Positions 33,646-46,635 of a stretch of DNA of 64,000 nt are shown here, piece after piece. Below the pieces are notes generated by a model, which worked only from the letters and a program-made list of their open reading frames with translations, made no database searches and was not told where the DNA came from. The stretch comes from Myotis daubentonii (lineage: Eukaryota > Chordata > Mammalia > Chiroptera > Vespertilionidae). The first letter of the stretch is position 1. Each line of letters begins with the position of its first letter. The DNA lies in NCBI RefSeq assembly GCF_963259705.1, contig NC_081851.1, forward strand, positions 16,342,145 to 16,406,144, read 5' to 3'. The position numbers and the translations under genes were made by a program.

Positions 33646-36383
33646 CACAAGGGACAGGAGGAAGGTGGGAAATTATGTGGTTTTGTGATGTCAACAGAGA
33701 GCCCTTGCAGGATTCATGGTGATTTGGCCTCAAGGCTGGGCTGGGGCAGGACAATCTGAAGGCCCAGCTCCTGGGGCTCAGGCCCGGACGCAGGGGAAGG
33801 CCTGCTGGACGGAAGCCCGCAGCCTCGGGGACCGAGCCGCCCACCACCGGGGCTGCTGCTCTGCAGAAGGGAACGTGTTTGAGAACCACCCTGGGGTCCA
33901 GAGACTCCAGAGGAATGGAGGGAAGACCAAGAGGTTCCTGTGACTGAAGACCATGGGTGCTGGCCCAGGTGTCCTGCCCACACTTCCTTCCCAAAACAGA
34001 AACATGGCTTTCTAGGTGCTGAAACCTGGAGACACAGCCTGATAGTCCTGCTTCAGTGGCTTTAATCCAGACTCTCTGCCCCTTCAACAGGACATGGCAG
34101 CTGGCATTTGCCATCCCTCAGAGGATAACCCCGAGGAAGGCCGGAAAGAAACTCTAAATTCTTTCAGAGCTGGGAGGGAGGTGCGCACAGGGGACCTGCC
34201 ATAGAGGGGAAGGTGCGGGCCCCACACACTGGTCACTGCTCCACATGGCTTTCCCCACTCGTGAAAGAGCAGCTTCATGTTCTGAGTTGAAGTTCCTGCT
34301 GCTGAAATCAACTCACTTCCTAGGAGCAGGACACTGAGCCTCCTGAGGATCCCCAATTCTGTCCTCTTCCGCCTCTCCTGTAGGCATAGTCTGCCGGGTG
34401 TCGCTGGAAACAGAGGACAAAGAAGAACAGTCTGGTTTTATATAAAACGTGTAAATGGACTCATCGGCCCCGGCTGGGACCTGGCCCAGAAGGGCCGGCA
34501 TTTTCCTGGGACTCGGGCATCACGGTGCTCATGACCGTCAAGCTTGCCGAGTGGGGAAGATGGGGAGGGGAGCTTGTGGCGTGGGTCCGGGAACCCTAAC
34601 ACGTGAGGAGACCTGCTGCAGCACCAAGGAGCAGGCTGGACCTCATCTCAGGAGAGCAAGCCCCGAACCATGTGCAACTCAGGATGGCAAACCCGTGGGC
34701 CTTGACGGCAGAGACCCTGGTTTCCTTGCTTGAACATGAGTCCCCTGGATCAAGGCAGCAGCTCAGGCTCCTTTGGCCCTGAGGCTGCCGAGGTCCCACC
34801 TAAGACACGGGCTTTTCTGAGAGTTCACCGTGAAGTGAGCAGCTGTGAAAAGCCATGACTCGCAAACCGCTGGGCCCAGGACCACCGACCCTGACCTGCT
34901 CCCAGCGGCCTTGGCTCGGCATCTGTTCTTCTAGTCTGTGTTCCTCTCTTCCCTCAGCCGTGCTGCTGGGCCTTATGCTAGAGCGTTTTCCCATCTGGCT
35001 CTGACCGACCTCCACCACTAGGCGCACAAATTTACACAAGACAGGCCCCCAACCCGCCCCGGGCTGGGAAGACTCCACTCGGAACAGCTCAGGAAGCCTG
35101 CCCACTCCCTGGCCTCCTGCACACACTGTTTAATGCAAAACCATCATCAGATCATCCCCCTGGGTACCAGGCCCCGATGCTTCTAGTTGGCACCTACCCA
35201 ACCTCTGCTGGTCATTGGGACCCGCTGCGCTATAGAGAGCCAACTCTGGCCACGGTCATTTCCACCCCAAACTACAGTGTGGCTTTCCCTGTAAACCATC
35301 CTGGGTAGGTGGCGAGCCAGCTGTAGATGAGCAGAAGAATCCGGGAGAAAAGTGAAGCAGCACCGTGACCCCGGGGGGCTGGGTCAGTGCCCCTGTGGCC
35401 ACTGTGACCATGTCCCTCTGTCCCTCATGGCCAGCCACTCCCCATCACAAGGAAGGACAGGCCTGCAGCTCAGCACCGAGGGGTGAAGACCACCCTGGGC
35501 CCACCAGATGCATCTCGGGTCACTTGACTTCCAACCCCAAGGTTTCCAGCACCAAGCCTCTTCCTCCTGCCTCCTCTCTGGCAGCTCCCTCGGCCCTTAG
35601 ACCAGCCTCCCATAAACACTCACTCCCAGGGAATCTGACTCCTTAGCAAGGCATGGAGGCCTTCCCCATCTGAGTGCCCCCTGCTCCAGCCTTCCCTCCT
35701 GCCACTGCCTGCACCTTCCCTGCACCCCGACCACCCGTGCTCCACCTTCACGTCCCCCCATCTCCCCCCCTCCCCGGCAGGCCCTGTCCCCATCCGGGTC
35801 AGCTGCAGAACCCCAACTCCCACACCACGCTTCCTTCTCTGCCACCTTGGAGCTCCTCAACATCTTTCTGCTGGGCACACAGCTCTGCTCACATGCCATC
35901 ACCCCTGCGGGTGCGTGGCCACCAGGTCACTGGTTCTGTGCACCTCGCAGGGCCTCCGCCACAGCCAGGTCCGTGTCGTGTCAGCAGAGGGAGGACAACC
36001 GCGGCGCACCCACAACCCTCTCTCCAGCCCCTCAAGCGGAAATCAGACAGAGAACAGGCTCAACCCGCGACCTGGATGGCTTCCCTAGGTACCTCTCTGT
36101 ACCTGTGTCATCATTTTTAAACTGAGCTTAATTCCAAAAGCACATTAAGAAGCGGGAGGCAGTGGGCCATGTCGTTGAAGCCAGCAAAATCCAACCACCG
36201 CTCCTTGCAGAATTCTAGAGCCATTCCGGGGAAAGGAGAGCAGGGTGCACTGGGAAGATGGTCTGTTCCCTTGCCCTGGGGACACCAGTTGGCCCGCGGG
36301 CTCTCTGCCCAGAATGTGGAGGCCTGGGTGTGGAGCTGGAAGCCCGCAGCCCTGTGAGGACAGGTGTCGGTCACCCCTCCCCC
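33646..36383. other. Unassigned sequence downstream of the coiled-coil locus
   Basis: No convincing exon or named repeat is seen. The first few hundred bases left of 36384 would be the 3' UTR of the minus-strand coiled-coil locus. No canonical polyadenylation signal stands out. Confidence 0.3.
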
Positions 36384-39300
36384 TTACACGTTCTCACTGC
36401 AGTGCTGGTCACATGCGTCCAGGATGCTCTGGTTCAGCTCTTGCAAGGTGTCTATCTCCCTCCTCAGGCGACGTTTATCCTCTTGTCAGTCCTTCTTCGC
36501 ACGGGTGAGCGACTGAAACACAGATCAACAATGTCCTCAACACCACGGGCCCCTGTGACTCCACTGCTGGGACACTGCTCCCAAAAGGAGAAAAGGGCCA
36601 CGTGCATGAACATGGCCATTGCGGCATGAGCTTCACCAGTCGCAAGGACCAACACAGCCAATGACATGGGGATGGCCGAGTGCACCGGCCAGTCACGCAG
36701 CCCTGCCCACATGTGGCCACTGAGCACTGAAAACACAGCCAGTCTGAGCAGAGAGGCGCCATCAGTGCAAAATGTACAAGAGGCTCTGAGGACTTGACAG
36801 CCATTTTTCAAAAGAATGTAAAGTATCTCATTAGGAAGCAGCCCAAAGGGTGTGGCTCAGGGGGTGGAGCGGCCCCCCATGCACCAGGAGTTCACAAAAG
36901 AGATGCCTGGTCAAGGAACACGCCCAGGATGAGGGGTTGATCCCCAGTAGGGGGCGTGCAGGAGGCAGCCCATCAGAGGTTCTCTCTCATCATTGAAGTT
37001 CCCATCCCTCTCCCCCTCTCCCTTCCTCTCTCTGACATCAGAAAAATAAATGCCGGGCTGGATAGGAATTCGGGGCTGAGGTTGCTCAACTCTCCACCCA
37101 GAACATCATTGGGCTGGAGTGGCGGGAAAGCCCAAGCTTTGGCTTCAAACAAACTGAGTACAGACCAAACCTCAGAGGATGAGGATGGGTGACAGCTCAC
37201 AAAAGCATTGTGAGAATTCAGTGAGATGACACAGGGAGCACAGAGCAAAGAGCTCAGCCGCGAGGACAGAATGAAGACAGCACTTAGCTGCTTCCATGCA
37301 CGCCCCCCAGCCCTGCGAAAAGGAAAGGTCAGGCCCTAACCAGTTTAGCACAGTGGAGAGAGCATCGGACTGCAAACTAAAGGTCCCAGGTTCGAATCCG
37401 GTCAAGGACACATGCCCAAGTTGTGGGCTGGAACCCCGCGGGGGTGGTGCAGGAGGCAGCGGAACCACGATTCTTTGTCCTCATAGATGTTTCTATCTCT
37501 CTCTCCGTCTCCCTTGTTCTCTCAAATCAAGAAAAATAGATTTAAAAAATCCAAAGCAAAGGTTGTTGAGAGGTCTTTTCTAACACATCCCCACCAGACA
37601 AGGTGCTTGTCCCCGTTAAATGCCTCTGGCTTCCTCTCGGCCTCTGGGTGACATTCCCACACAGTCTTTGGGCACAGGTGCCAATGAGGACCCACTCGGA
37701 CCTGGCTGAGCCCCAAGCTGTCAGCCCTGGGCTCAGGCCCGGTGTCCTGAGGGCCACCAGGCCCCGGCCTCACCTCACACTGCATGCTCAGCTTTGTGAG
37801 CAAGATTTCCTTGGGCAGTTGCTCTGCCTTCAGGTCTCGGTACTCGGCTTGCAAGATCCGCCTCTTCTGCTGCACATCCTCCAGGGAGGCCTGCAGCTCC
37901 TGGATGTGGGTGCGTAGCTCCTCCTGCTCCGCCTGAAGCAGCTCAGTCCAGGAAGTGAGCCTGCGGGTGGAGAGCCACACGGCCCAGGGTCAGGAGCACT
38001 CCCAGCCTCTGTCCCATGGACACCTCAACCACACCCCCGTCCTCTCTGGGCCTCAGGTTTTCCCCTGGGAAATGAGGGCTGAGCACATTCAGAGATTCTT
38101 AAACTGTGTCCGTTGGGGTTCTATGCGGCCACCCCAGCTGCCACACTCTGGGCTGGGACACAGGACAGGCAGGCTCGGACACAATTCAACAGAGCAGCCT
38201 GTGAAAAATCCTTCCCGTGGAAGGCTTTGCACGTCTGCCTCCTGGGAAAAAGGGTTCTTCGACTGAAACACTTTTGAAAAACATGGAATCAGAACATCTT
38301 TGCTCTGAAACTCTGCCTTTGCCCAGCTCTTCTCCCCAATTCCAAGTCCCTTTCTGATCCCAACTCCTGACACAAATAAGAGATTCTGGAGCATTATGTA
38401 AAGCCACTGACATCATCATCATCATTTTCATTGGCATAATTACCCGACTGGCTTTCCAGGGGTAAGGGTTCTACCTGAAATCTCAACGACCAGAGGCTCC
38501 TGGACTCCATGTGAACACAGATGGGCCCTGTGAGGCCCACACAGTCTCCGTGATTTAATTTAAATTAATTAGTTATTCAATATTTCTAAAAATGTTCCGT
38601 TTCACATCAACATTCAGCTACCGAGATTCTGGGAGGGTGGGGAGAAAGCATCAAGCAAAGGCCCTGGCAGGGGCAGCTGAGCAGTGATAGCATCAGCCTG
38701 TGTCCGGAACGGTCACGGGTTGAATTCCCAGTGGCATGTCCCTGGGCTGTGGGATTGCTCCCCGGCATAGAGGGGTGTGTGCTGTAGGCATCCAATAGAT
38801 GTGTCTCTCCCATCCCTGTTTCACTCTCTCCCTCCCTCCCTTCCTCCCTACCTCACTCCCTCTCTCCCTCCGTCCCTCTCTCTCAGAAGGGCAATGGAAA
38901 AAGTATCCTGGGATGAGGATTAAATAATAAGAAGAATAAAAAAGTAGAAACAAAAGGATGGCCTGGCAGCCCGGGTCCGCCCCGCAGCTGACCGCCTTCA
39001 GAGGGTGTGTATTCTCCAGGAGGGCCTGCCCTGCCGCGGACACTCTCTCCCCACCTCCTGGACCTGCCTGGCCCCGCAGGCACCTGACTTTTAGCTCCAA
39101 ACATATTAAAACAAGGCTGTGCGAAGGAAGGCTTCACGTGGTCAGGCCACTGGGCTGAGACAAGACCTGAATTTGAGTCCTGACTGGGCCACTACACTCA
39201 GGACTGGCCCGAACAAGTTATTGAATCTCTCTGAGCCTCTTTCCTCATCTGTTTGAAAAGAAGGATAAAAACGCAGTCAATTCTCAGGATTCGCGGTATA

Positions 39301-42300
39301 CTGTCCTATGGAGCCCCCGCGAGCACTGAGCAGTGTAGACTGCAACTGTCCCCACCAGTTCCTGTGAGTCTCTGACCACATTTCTGTCAACCAATCAAGA
39401 CATAAGGACGCTTTGTGCCATATGCTCACTGGGACAGCCAACAGCACCAGACCTCGGGCCTGAACAACCCTCATGTGCCACTCAGATATTTTCCCTGAGG
39501 CCCAGCGCAGCGTGCACTTGGGACACTAGACAGCACTGCAGCACTCCATCTGGGGGCCGTTCCAAACAGCGAAATCGCCACCAAAAAGCAAGAGAAGAGG
39601 ACTCCATGGCACTCCATGGACCACAGAAGGGACGCTCGTGTGCAGTGTGAGAGCTGAAACAGGCAGGACTCAGAGGCCTTGTTCAACCGCAGCTGCAAAT
39701 GTGCACATCAGGCGATTCCAGGATCTCGCCCGATGGACAGGCCCCTGACAGGCCATGGGGACCAATGGGGGGTGGCAAGTGCATCTCAGCGAGGAGGTGA
39801 GTTCGCCAACAGGGAACGCGGGAATGACGTGGAGCAAGCATATGTCCTTCTGGAATGGCTGGTGAGAGAGGATGAAGATGCCCGTGCCCAACACAGTCAT
39901 CACCATCATCCATGTGGGAGGGGCGGTCCCCCACACCTGGATGATGCTCCATCCCAGCCACCAGCTGGAGGCCCTTCCCTCCTGACCATCAGCTGTGACC
40001 GTGACAGGGCGGGTGAAAGGGCACCATGACCAGGGGACTCACCTGAGCTGAGCTCAGCGGGAGCTGAGGGAGTTGGTGTGAATGAAAGGGGGCATATGCC
40101 GCTGCAGGGGCGGGGCGGTTACCTTTCATTCTCTTGCCGCAGCCTCTCATTATCTCTGGCGGAGGCGGCACAGGCCTTGGCCTCCTGCTCCTGCTTCAGG
40201 GCCTCCTGGACTTCGGGCAGCTGCTTCTCCTGCTCCCCCGGCTCCGCCAGCTCCTTCTCCTCGGCCCCCTGTTGGTTCTGGGGGCCCAGACTGGAAGGTT
40301 CCTCCTGCCCAGAGGGAAAAGGTGAGGATGCCTCACTGGGTGCAGGCCCCGGGGAGCAACAGACCCCGTATCCCTGCACCACCCCCACACGCAGTGAGGG
40401 GCCAAGAGCAGGGCAAGTGCACACCCCAAAAGAGCAGGGACCCTCGGGGCAGGCAGCACCAGCCGTGCTGAGTGCGGTTCTCCCAGCACTGAAGGAACTG
40501 CGCTGGCCGGTCCCACATGGTGCTACAAGAGCCCTGTGCCCTCTCCACAGTCGGGACCTTTAGGGGCACAGGATGCCCGCTCTCTGGACCAGCTCCTTGG
40601 CTGCCCTCTGTGACCACATGTAAAAGCCTATTTTTTTTAAAGTACATAGAGATCAACCAAAGGACTTCTATGAAAGCTTATAGGCCTAACCAATGGACAC
40701 GGACAACACGAGGCTGAGAGCATGAGTTCCCTCCCCCCACCAATAGTGGGTAATGTGGGGATATGGACACATATGTAATAACTTAATCGACTGTGGTGGC
40801 TGGTAAGCAAGGAGGCATGGAGGAGTATGCTTGCCTCTGTGGCTTGGGCTCTTCGCGGGGATGTGGGTGTCCTCAGGAGTGCCAGGGCCCGGCTGAGACA
40901 GCAAAGGCCGAGGGCAAGCGTTGTCCTCAGAAGCGCGAGCGCCACGCTGAGAAGGCAGCGGCCAAGGGCAAGCTGGCCCCGGCAGAAAAGCACCTTGAGG
41001 CGGACGCCGCAGCGGGGTGCTGGATGGGGAGTGGAAGAATCGCGAGCCCCAGGCCGCCTCCGCACTGCTAGCTGCAGGACCTGCGGGTGGAGATGCTGGT
41101 GGTTATCTTCGCCTCGCTCCCCGTCACCAACCTGGCCAGCCTGGCCCAGGTCTGCACCAAATTCTGCCGCATCCTGCACATGGACAACATCTGCAGAAGG
41201 CGCTGCCGGGAGGAGGTTGGCGTTTGTGAAACTTTGCAGAATCTGGGGGCGGTAGGTACCTCTTACCGAGAAGTCTATGCGAAGCTGTTCCAGCCATACA
41301 GACACATTTTGGGTTTGTGGGGGCGAGATATTGAGCTCTATAAAACACTGCTGTATGTAGCGGTGGACGGCTTAGGCATTACTGGTTGGACGTACAGGCC
41401 TTGTCTTAACACCCATGTGGACGGCCCAATGCAATTCAAGCCCGCGTTCCGAATCCGCCTGAAGGAGCGGAAATCAGCCAAGGTGGAGTGCATGGAAGGC
41501 CGCCACCATAGGCCCCACTGCCGCCACCTGCAGATTCGGAAGGATAGGCTCACCAGCCAGTGCAAGAAGAGAGACCACCCAAGGGATTCACCAATGTGGC
41601 TTAGGGAGGAATTCCGGATGGCGCTGATATGGAATGTCACAGTGCAGCATCACTGCCGGACCTACCTCCGCCTCTACCTCCCGCCCAGCCATCCGGACGA
41701 CCTCATCAGGCCAGGCCTCTTCTAAGGCAAATGCGATCGCTTGGGCCTCATGATTTTCATGCTCAGCTTCCACGGGAAGTGTGCCAGGCTCACGCACATC
41801 ACGGGAATCACATTCCACATATTAGAGATCCACCTCACGCGCCGCATCCAGCTGCGAGATGGCGAGATCTTCCGCGACTTCCACGAGCTCTCCAGCGTGG
41901 TCCGGGAGATGGAGGAGCAGGTGCTCCGGGAGCAGCAGCAGCAGCAGCAAGAAGACGGGACCGAGGAAAGCGAGGGCTATGGCTGGCAGAGCCCTGCCCA
42001 GCCCAGCGTCGGGGAGTCCGAGGCTGCAGCTACAGAGGAGCAGCCTGTCCCGTTTGTTCTGCCTGTGGGCGTGAGCCCAAGGGACCAGAACTACCCCCAG
42101 ACCTGCAGGATGTGTTTCTATGGCGTGGAAACTGTTCCTGTATGTCCCTCAAACTGGCGCTACCCTGGAGTCGTCATCCTGTTCGATGAGAACCACTTGG
42201 GGTTCATCGATCTGGAGGAGAAATCCTTCATCCTGTTTGGCAGAGTCCAGAACACCTTCCAGAATGTGGAGGCAGCATCCCCGCAGGCCTTCCTGGAGAT

Positions 42301-44450
42301 GCTCAAGAACATTCACCCCCGACCACGTTTACCACCCGAGAGGATATTTGATGTTTAGAGAGGGTGGGGGAGAGAGGGAAAGAAAGAATCGATGTGAGAG
42401 AAACACATCAGTTGGTTGCCTCCTGCCCAAGCCCGGAACAGGGCCAGGCTAGGTAGGGGCCAGTAATTGAGGTCGAAATAAAACTTAGACCAGTGGTTCT
42501 CAACCTTCCTAATGCTGTGACCCTTTAATACAGTGCCTCATGTTGTGGTGACCCCGAATTTCATTGTTACAAATTGAACATAATAAAAGCATAGTGATTA
42601 ATCACATTAAAAAATAATAACTTAATCAATAAAAATAATTTAAAAATAAAAGAAAAAGAAAAATTACATAGAACATCAGTCAGGATACAGAATATCTGAA
42701 CAACACTAGCAGCCAACTGACCCTGATATTTACGGAACAACCATCCACTGAGCACAGCCAACAGCACCAACCTCCTCCTCCTCTCAGTCCTGTCAACCAC
42801 CACCAAGATGGCCAGTGTCCCTGGGAGGCAACACCTGCCCCCGCGGCCGGCAGCGGCTGAGAATGGCTGGTATGAGCTGCAGCTGAGCGAGGGAACTGGT
42901 CACCCAGGAATCACTGATCAATGACCAGGACACGGCTGTGATCCCGGACGCTCCCTCGGCAGGCGGGGGCGCCAGGGGGACATGCGCCCTGGAGGGCCTC
43001 ACGGTGTTGGCGATGTTAGACTGGAGTTCTCCCTCCAGCTCTTCCTTTTGGCTGTTGGCCTTGCCCTGGGTGAGTTGGGTCCCCAACTCTTCCAGCTGCA
43101 GAGCCAAAGACCCAGCCCGTGCCACAGTCAGGTCACAGAGTGAACTTGGCTTGAGAGCAAGCCCCAAACCTGTCACCCCACAGGACACCTGGCCACTGGC
43201 TTGCCCATCTATTCCTGACACCGCCCGCTGTTACCCCTTTCCGGAGCTGCTGGTTCTCCTCCTGCAGTGTCTTGACTGTGCCCTGGAGGGCATGGGTATT
43301 CCCCTCCAAATCGGTGATCCGCGTGCAGGCTGAAGAGCAAAGTGGAGTCAGAGCCCATCTTCCAGGGCCTCCACTTCCCCTCTCTGACTCTGGCCCCGAG
43401 AGGACCATCCCCCCAGACGACCACCCCCCCCACCCCGAGGCCTAGGTGTGAGGTCCGGGGATGGTCAGCTGGGTGTCGTTCACAAGGTGCTGTCGCTGTT
43501 GGTTGTGGCCCCTGTGCTGGCTCAGCTGGGGGCCGGTAGGGGAGCCATCCAGAGCTTAAGAAGAAGGCAGGTGACCGTGGAGAGGCCAAAGCAGAAGTTC
43601 AAGACGGTGGAACTGCTGGAACCACTTTTTACCGAGTTCCAACCTGACTGTCTAGTCAAGGATTTCAGAGACTCACAGAGACGGCAAAGACCTGGCATGG
43701 TCCGGGCCAGCCGTCAGAGTGGGGGGGTCTGGGTGGCTCAGCTGGGGAGTGGGAGGCACGGCAATTGACCAGTATGTCTGCGGGGGGTAGCGGATCTGGG
43801 GCGCGTGTGTTGAGGACTTGCCACCCGTGGGTGAGGTCCTTCGGGAGGAGAGGTCACTGAGCAGCCCCTGCCCAGGGAGAAAGAGAGCAGACTGCACCCA
43901 TCTGCCCGAGGTGGACATGAACGGAGGAAATCAGCCCAGGCCTCTGTTATAATGCAGGTGAGTGAGCACTGGGGAAGCTCCTGCCATCCAGAGCTTTCAA
44001 TCCCCCAAGGACAGATCTAAGACAGCCTCTGGGGTCAGCGTGCTCTCATCTGGAAGCTCCCGGGACTGTCCACACGGGCGCTGAGAAATCTGTCAACACT
44101 TACTTGTAGTTCATGTCCTGACTTCGAGGCTGCCAGGCCCCTCATGTTCCCCTTGGGGAGAATGGCAATGAGACGGTCCCAAATGGCCCCTGAATCACAC
44201 CCTACTGACTTGGGCTGAGGGTGGGCTGACCCAGGAGATTCATAGCCAAGGGCTCAGCTCCCTGGGTGAGGGAGAAGACACAGCCAGGCTGGCTCCCCGG
44301 CGCCAGGGGCTGCTGCCTACCTTCTATCAGCAGCTCCGGCTCCCAGCTCTGGTGGGCGGGCTGGTTCCTCCTCTGGACCTGTTCAGCCTCGAGGGCCATG
44401 ATGTCCCCCAGCAGCTCCTCAAGGAACTGCTGGGGGATGTGTTCACGATC
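36384..44450 (-). CDS. Coiled-coil protein of unknown identity, six exons, 5' end not found
   Basis: Six minus-strand exons have good splice sites: 44450-44321, 43329-43235, 43095-43003, 40304-40123, 37960-37774 and 36512-36384. Lengths of 130, 95, 93, 182, 187 and 129 join in one reading frame of 272 codons with matching phases at every junction. The product is almost entirely heptad-like and rich in Gln, Glu and Leu ([70 protein letters not shown]). The last exon has an in-frame TGA at its ninth codon (36486-36488), after which 33 more coiled-coil codons run to a TAA at 36384. I do not recognise the family. It could be a real gene with a shortened end or a recent unprocessed pseudogene. Confidence 0.6.
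36848..37055 (+). repeat. Ves SINE
   Basis: A diverged head (GGGTGTGGCTCAGGGGGTGG) precedes a canonical AGTAGGGGGCGTGCAGGAGG core and CT-rich body. Confidence 0.85.
37332..37552 (+). repeat. Ves SINE with clear box B
   Basis: The tRNA-like head keeps a good box B (GGTTCGAATCC at about 37390). It lies in the intron before the last coiled-coil exon, antisense to it. Confidence 0.88.
38662..38945 (+). repeat. Ves SINE
   Basis: Contains GTCACGGGTTGAATTCCCAG, a long CT-rich tract (38820-38885) and ATCCTGGGATGAGGATTAA. Confidence 0.85.
39140..39272 (+). repeat. MIR SINE
   Basis: GACCTGAATTTGAGTCCTGA, AGTTATTGAATCTCTCTGAG and TTTCCTCATCTGTTTGAAAA follow the MIR consensus in order. Confidence 0.8.
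40641..40792 (+). mobile_element. L1 3' end fragment
   Basis: GAGATCAACCAAAGGACTTC, AACCAATGGACACGGACAAC and GGACACATATGTAATAACTT match the L1 3' UTR. Confidence 0.8.
40810..42346 (+). pseudogene. FBXO31: FBXO31 retrocopy
   Basis: The frame follows FBXO31, the F-box substrate receptor of an SCF ubiquitin ligase. F-box wording appears at about 41090-41230 ([32 protein letters not shown]). The central domain follows ([25 protein letters not shown]). The C-terminal part gives [15 protein letters not shown] and [18 protein letters not shown] at 41723-41725 splits it into 212- and 205-codon pieces, and a TAG lies upstream of the F-box near 41070. It has no introns. It sits antisense in the intron between the third and fourth exons of the coiled-coil locus, directly after an L1 3' end. 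A nearly continuous frame suggests moderate age. Confidence 0.88.
42347..42447 (-). repeat. Ves SINE fragment
   Basis: Inverted partial body from GGATATTTGATGTTTAGAGA to CCTCCTGCCCAAGCCCGGAA. Confidence 0.7.
42491..42580 (+). mobile_element. hAT (Charlie/URR1-like) fragment
   Basis: Begins CAGTGGTTCTCAACCTTCCT and continues with CCTTTAATACAGTGCCTCAT and TGTGGTGACCCC. One terminus of a non-autonomous hAT. Confidence 0.75.
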
Positions 44451-44939
44451 CTAGTGCAGGAAGAGGGGTGGGGTGAGGATGCCCACCATGGAACCCGCTG
44501 GCCTGCCCTGCCCCGCCCCAGTACAGCTACCCTCATTCCCCAGGATGAAGGGCCTCCATGCACCTGCTCACTTCCTAGAGCACAGCTGCACAGAAGGGAC
44601 TCCAACACAGGGTCCTCCTGGGAGACCTACAGCCACTAAAAACATGCTGACCCAGTGGTAGGTGATGAAGACCCATGAGGCCTCTGTGGTGTCTGAGCAA
44701 AGTGACGCACAGCACAGGGCTGTGACGCAGGTGACAGGAGTACGGGCAGCTCTCAGGCCCCTTCGCTGGTGTACCATGTCTTGGAAAGGCCATAGGGACT
44801 CCCAAATCACAGCTCGGCCCACATCCTAGTTGTCAGCAGAGACCCTTATTACCAGTCACCCACCTACATCCATCCTTACAGAAAGCAACATGGCAGTCAA
44901 GCCCTATCCGTTTGTTTTTTGTTGTTTTTTTTTTTAACA

Positions 44940-45356
44940 TCCTATAGAATAAAAACCTAATATGCTAAGTGTCCGGTCATCCATTCAACCAATGAAAGCA
45001 TAATACACGAATATGCTAAGGCCACTCACCAGCATGCCATGACATGCACTGACGACCACTGGGGGGCAGACACTGCAACTGGCAGGTTGGCTTGCTGCTG
45101 GGGTCTGGCTGATTGGGGCTGAACTAGACAGGCCTGACATGCCCTGGGGCCCTCCCAGGTTCCCTCCCCACTAGCCAGCCAACCTCCTGTGTCCCTCCCC
45201 GCCCTCATCATACACCAATGGAGTCCCACTGCCTCGCCTATGCCCTCTCGCAATCCGGGACTCCTCAGGGGCTGTCAGAGAGCCAGTTTCAGCCAAATTC
45301 CCGCAGGCCAGGCCAAGGGACCCCTATGGGGCATGAATTTGGGTACTGGGCCGCTA

Positions 45357-45357
<1 letters not shown>
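44940..45357 (+). mobile_element. HeliBat-type Helitron
   Basis: Starts TCCTATAGAATAAAAACCTA after a host A (44939) and ends with CTAG at 45354-45357 followed by a host T. The terminal hairpin (GCATGAATTTGGGTAC) is degraded. No coding capacity. Confidence 0.82.

Positions 45358-45360
<3 letters not shown>

Positions 45361-45409
<49 letters not shown>
45361..45409. repeat. (TA)n microsatellite
   Basis: A pure TA run begins three bases after the Helitron CTAG end. Confidence 0.95.
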
Positions 45410-45411
<2 letters not shown>

Positions 45412-45413
<2 letters not shown>

Positions 45414-45620
45414 CTTTTAAATATACTTTTATTGATCTCAGAGAGGAAAGGAGAAGGAGAGATAGACACATCAATGATGAGAGAGAATCATTGATCGTCT
45501 GCTACCCAAAGCCACCCCTGGGCATGGAGCCCACGACATGGGCATTGGCCCGGCCGGGCAGGCCCTGCCTCTTTTGAGGGCCTTCACTGCTGCCCACTTA
45601 AGCCACTGAGCTTAGCATAT
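45412..45620 (-). repeat. Ves SINE
   Basis: Inverted copy from ACTTTTATTGATCTCAGAGA to CCACTGAGCTTAGCATATG. Confidence 0.8.
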
Positions 45621-46635
45621 GACTCTTCGCTGTTAGCAGGTCACTGTGTCGGCAGCAGCCCCCGCCCAGTAGCAGAAAATCAGAGAAGGGCACCACATAA
45701 ACCTAAAGTGGCCCCCATCTGTTGTACACAGGATGCGAGAGTGTCTGACATGTACAGCCTCGTCTGGTTGGACGAGTGCACCTGCTGACAGGTGCGGGAC
45801 TTCCCTGAGCCCGTTTCCCTAACAAGGAAGGGGTGGGGCTAAGATCTATCCCGGGTGTGAGGGCTGAGCCTCGGCCTCTCAATTCCACGGTCAGTCCGCT
45901 GATCGGGGAGCTGGAAATAAATGGCTGTTCTGGTGAGTTTTTGTTCAACACCCATTTCCTATGTGAACAGGTCACACACAACCTCTTGGAAAACCAACAG
46001 CCCTGGGCAGTTTCCCGGAAACGAGGGCTAAGGCACAGCAAACGGTACTATGGGCCCTTGGGTGTCAGGCACATGCTGGGTGTGGGACGCCATGGCTGGT
46101 CCCTCGCAGGCCCCCTCAGGGGAGGAGTCCGCGGGGCCTATTCTGGTCCCAGGGCCCAGCACACACCGGGAGCCGGTCAGCTCTTTCCCCTCATCTCTGC
46201 TCCCACCCAGGAGCCCTCCCAGAACCACTGGGCTGAGTCTCCCCCGAGCGCCTTCACAGTTTGGGAACACGCATGCACCCGACGTGTCCCTTGCTCTCGG
46301 TGGCAGTTTCCCAAAGCTGGCCCCACACAGGGTTCTAACAACTGGGAGTGGGCGGTAGCTCCTGCTTTTCCATCTTGTGTTCACTTTCCCGCACCAGCCA
46401 GAACCCAAGGTTCTTGGTAGAAGGGAAGCCGTGGACCTGCCGCCAGTGGACACGGTTCTGATCAAAGCCTGGCAGCGGGAAGGGTTTGCTCACAGACTTG
46501 GGAGTCACCCGGGCACTGTCTCTCTGCCCATCCCCGGCCCTGCGCCAGGTGCCCTCTGTCTTTGCACATTCACTCCTCACAAGAGCCCTGAGAAGGAGGC
46601 AGGGACAGTCCCTTCTCACACAGGAAGAGGCTCTG
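45621..46635. other. Unassigned sequence
   Basis: No exon could be confirmed. 46570-46640 resembles an old MIR or L2 tail, but it is too short to name. Confidence 0.3.

Noticed and set aside
37332..37420. Possible tRNA gene (box A and box B present)
   Set aside because: It is the tRNA-derived head of a Ves SINE, with SINE body and tail directly following.
40119..40563. Plus-strand frames opposite the fourth coiled-coil exon
   Set aside because: The minus strand has matching acceptor, donor and phase. The plus frames are complements of it.
45361..45409. Frames rich in Ile-Tyr
   Set aside because: Translation of a TA microsatellite.
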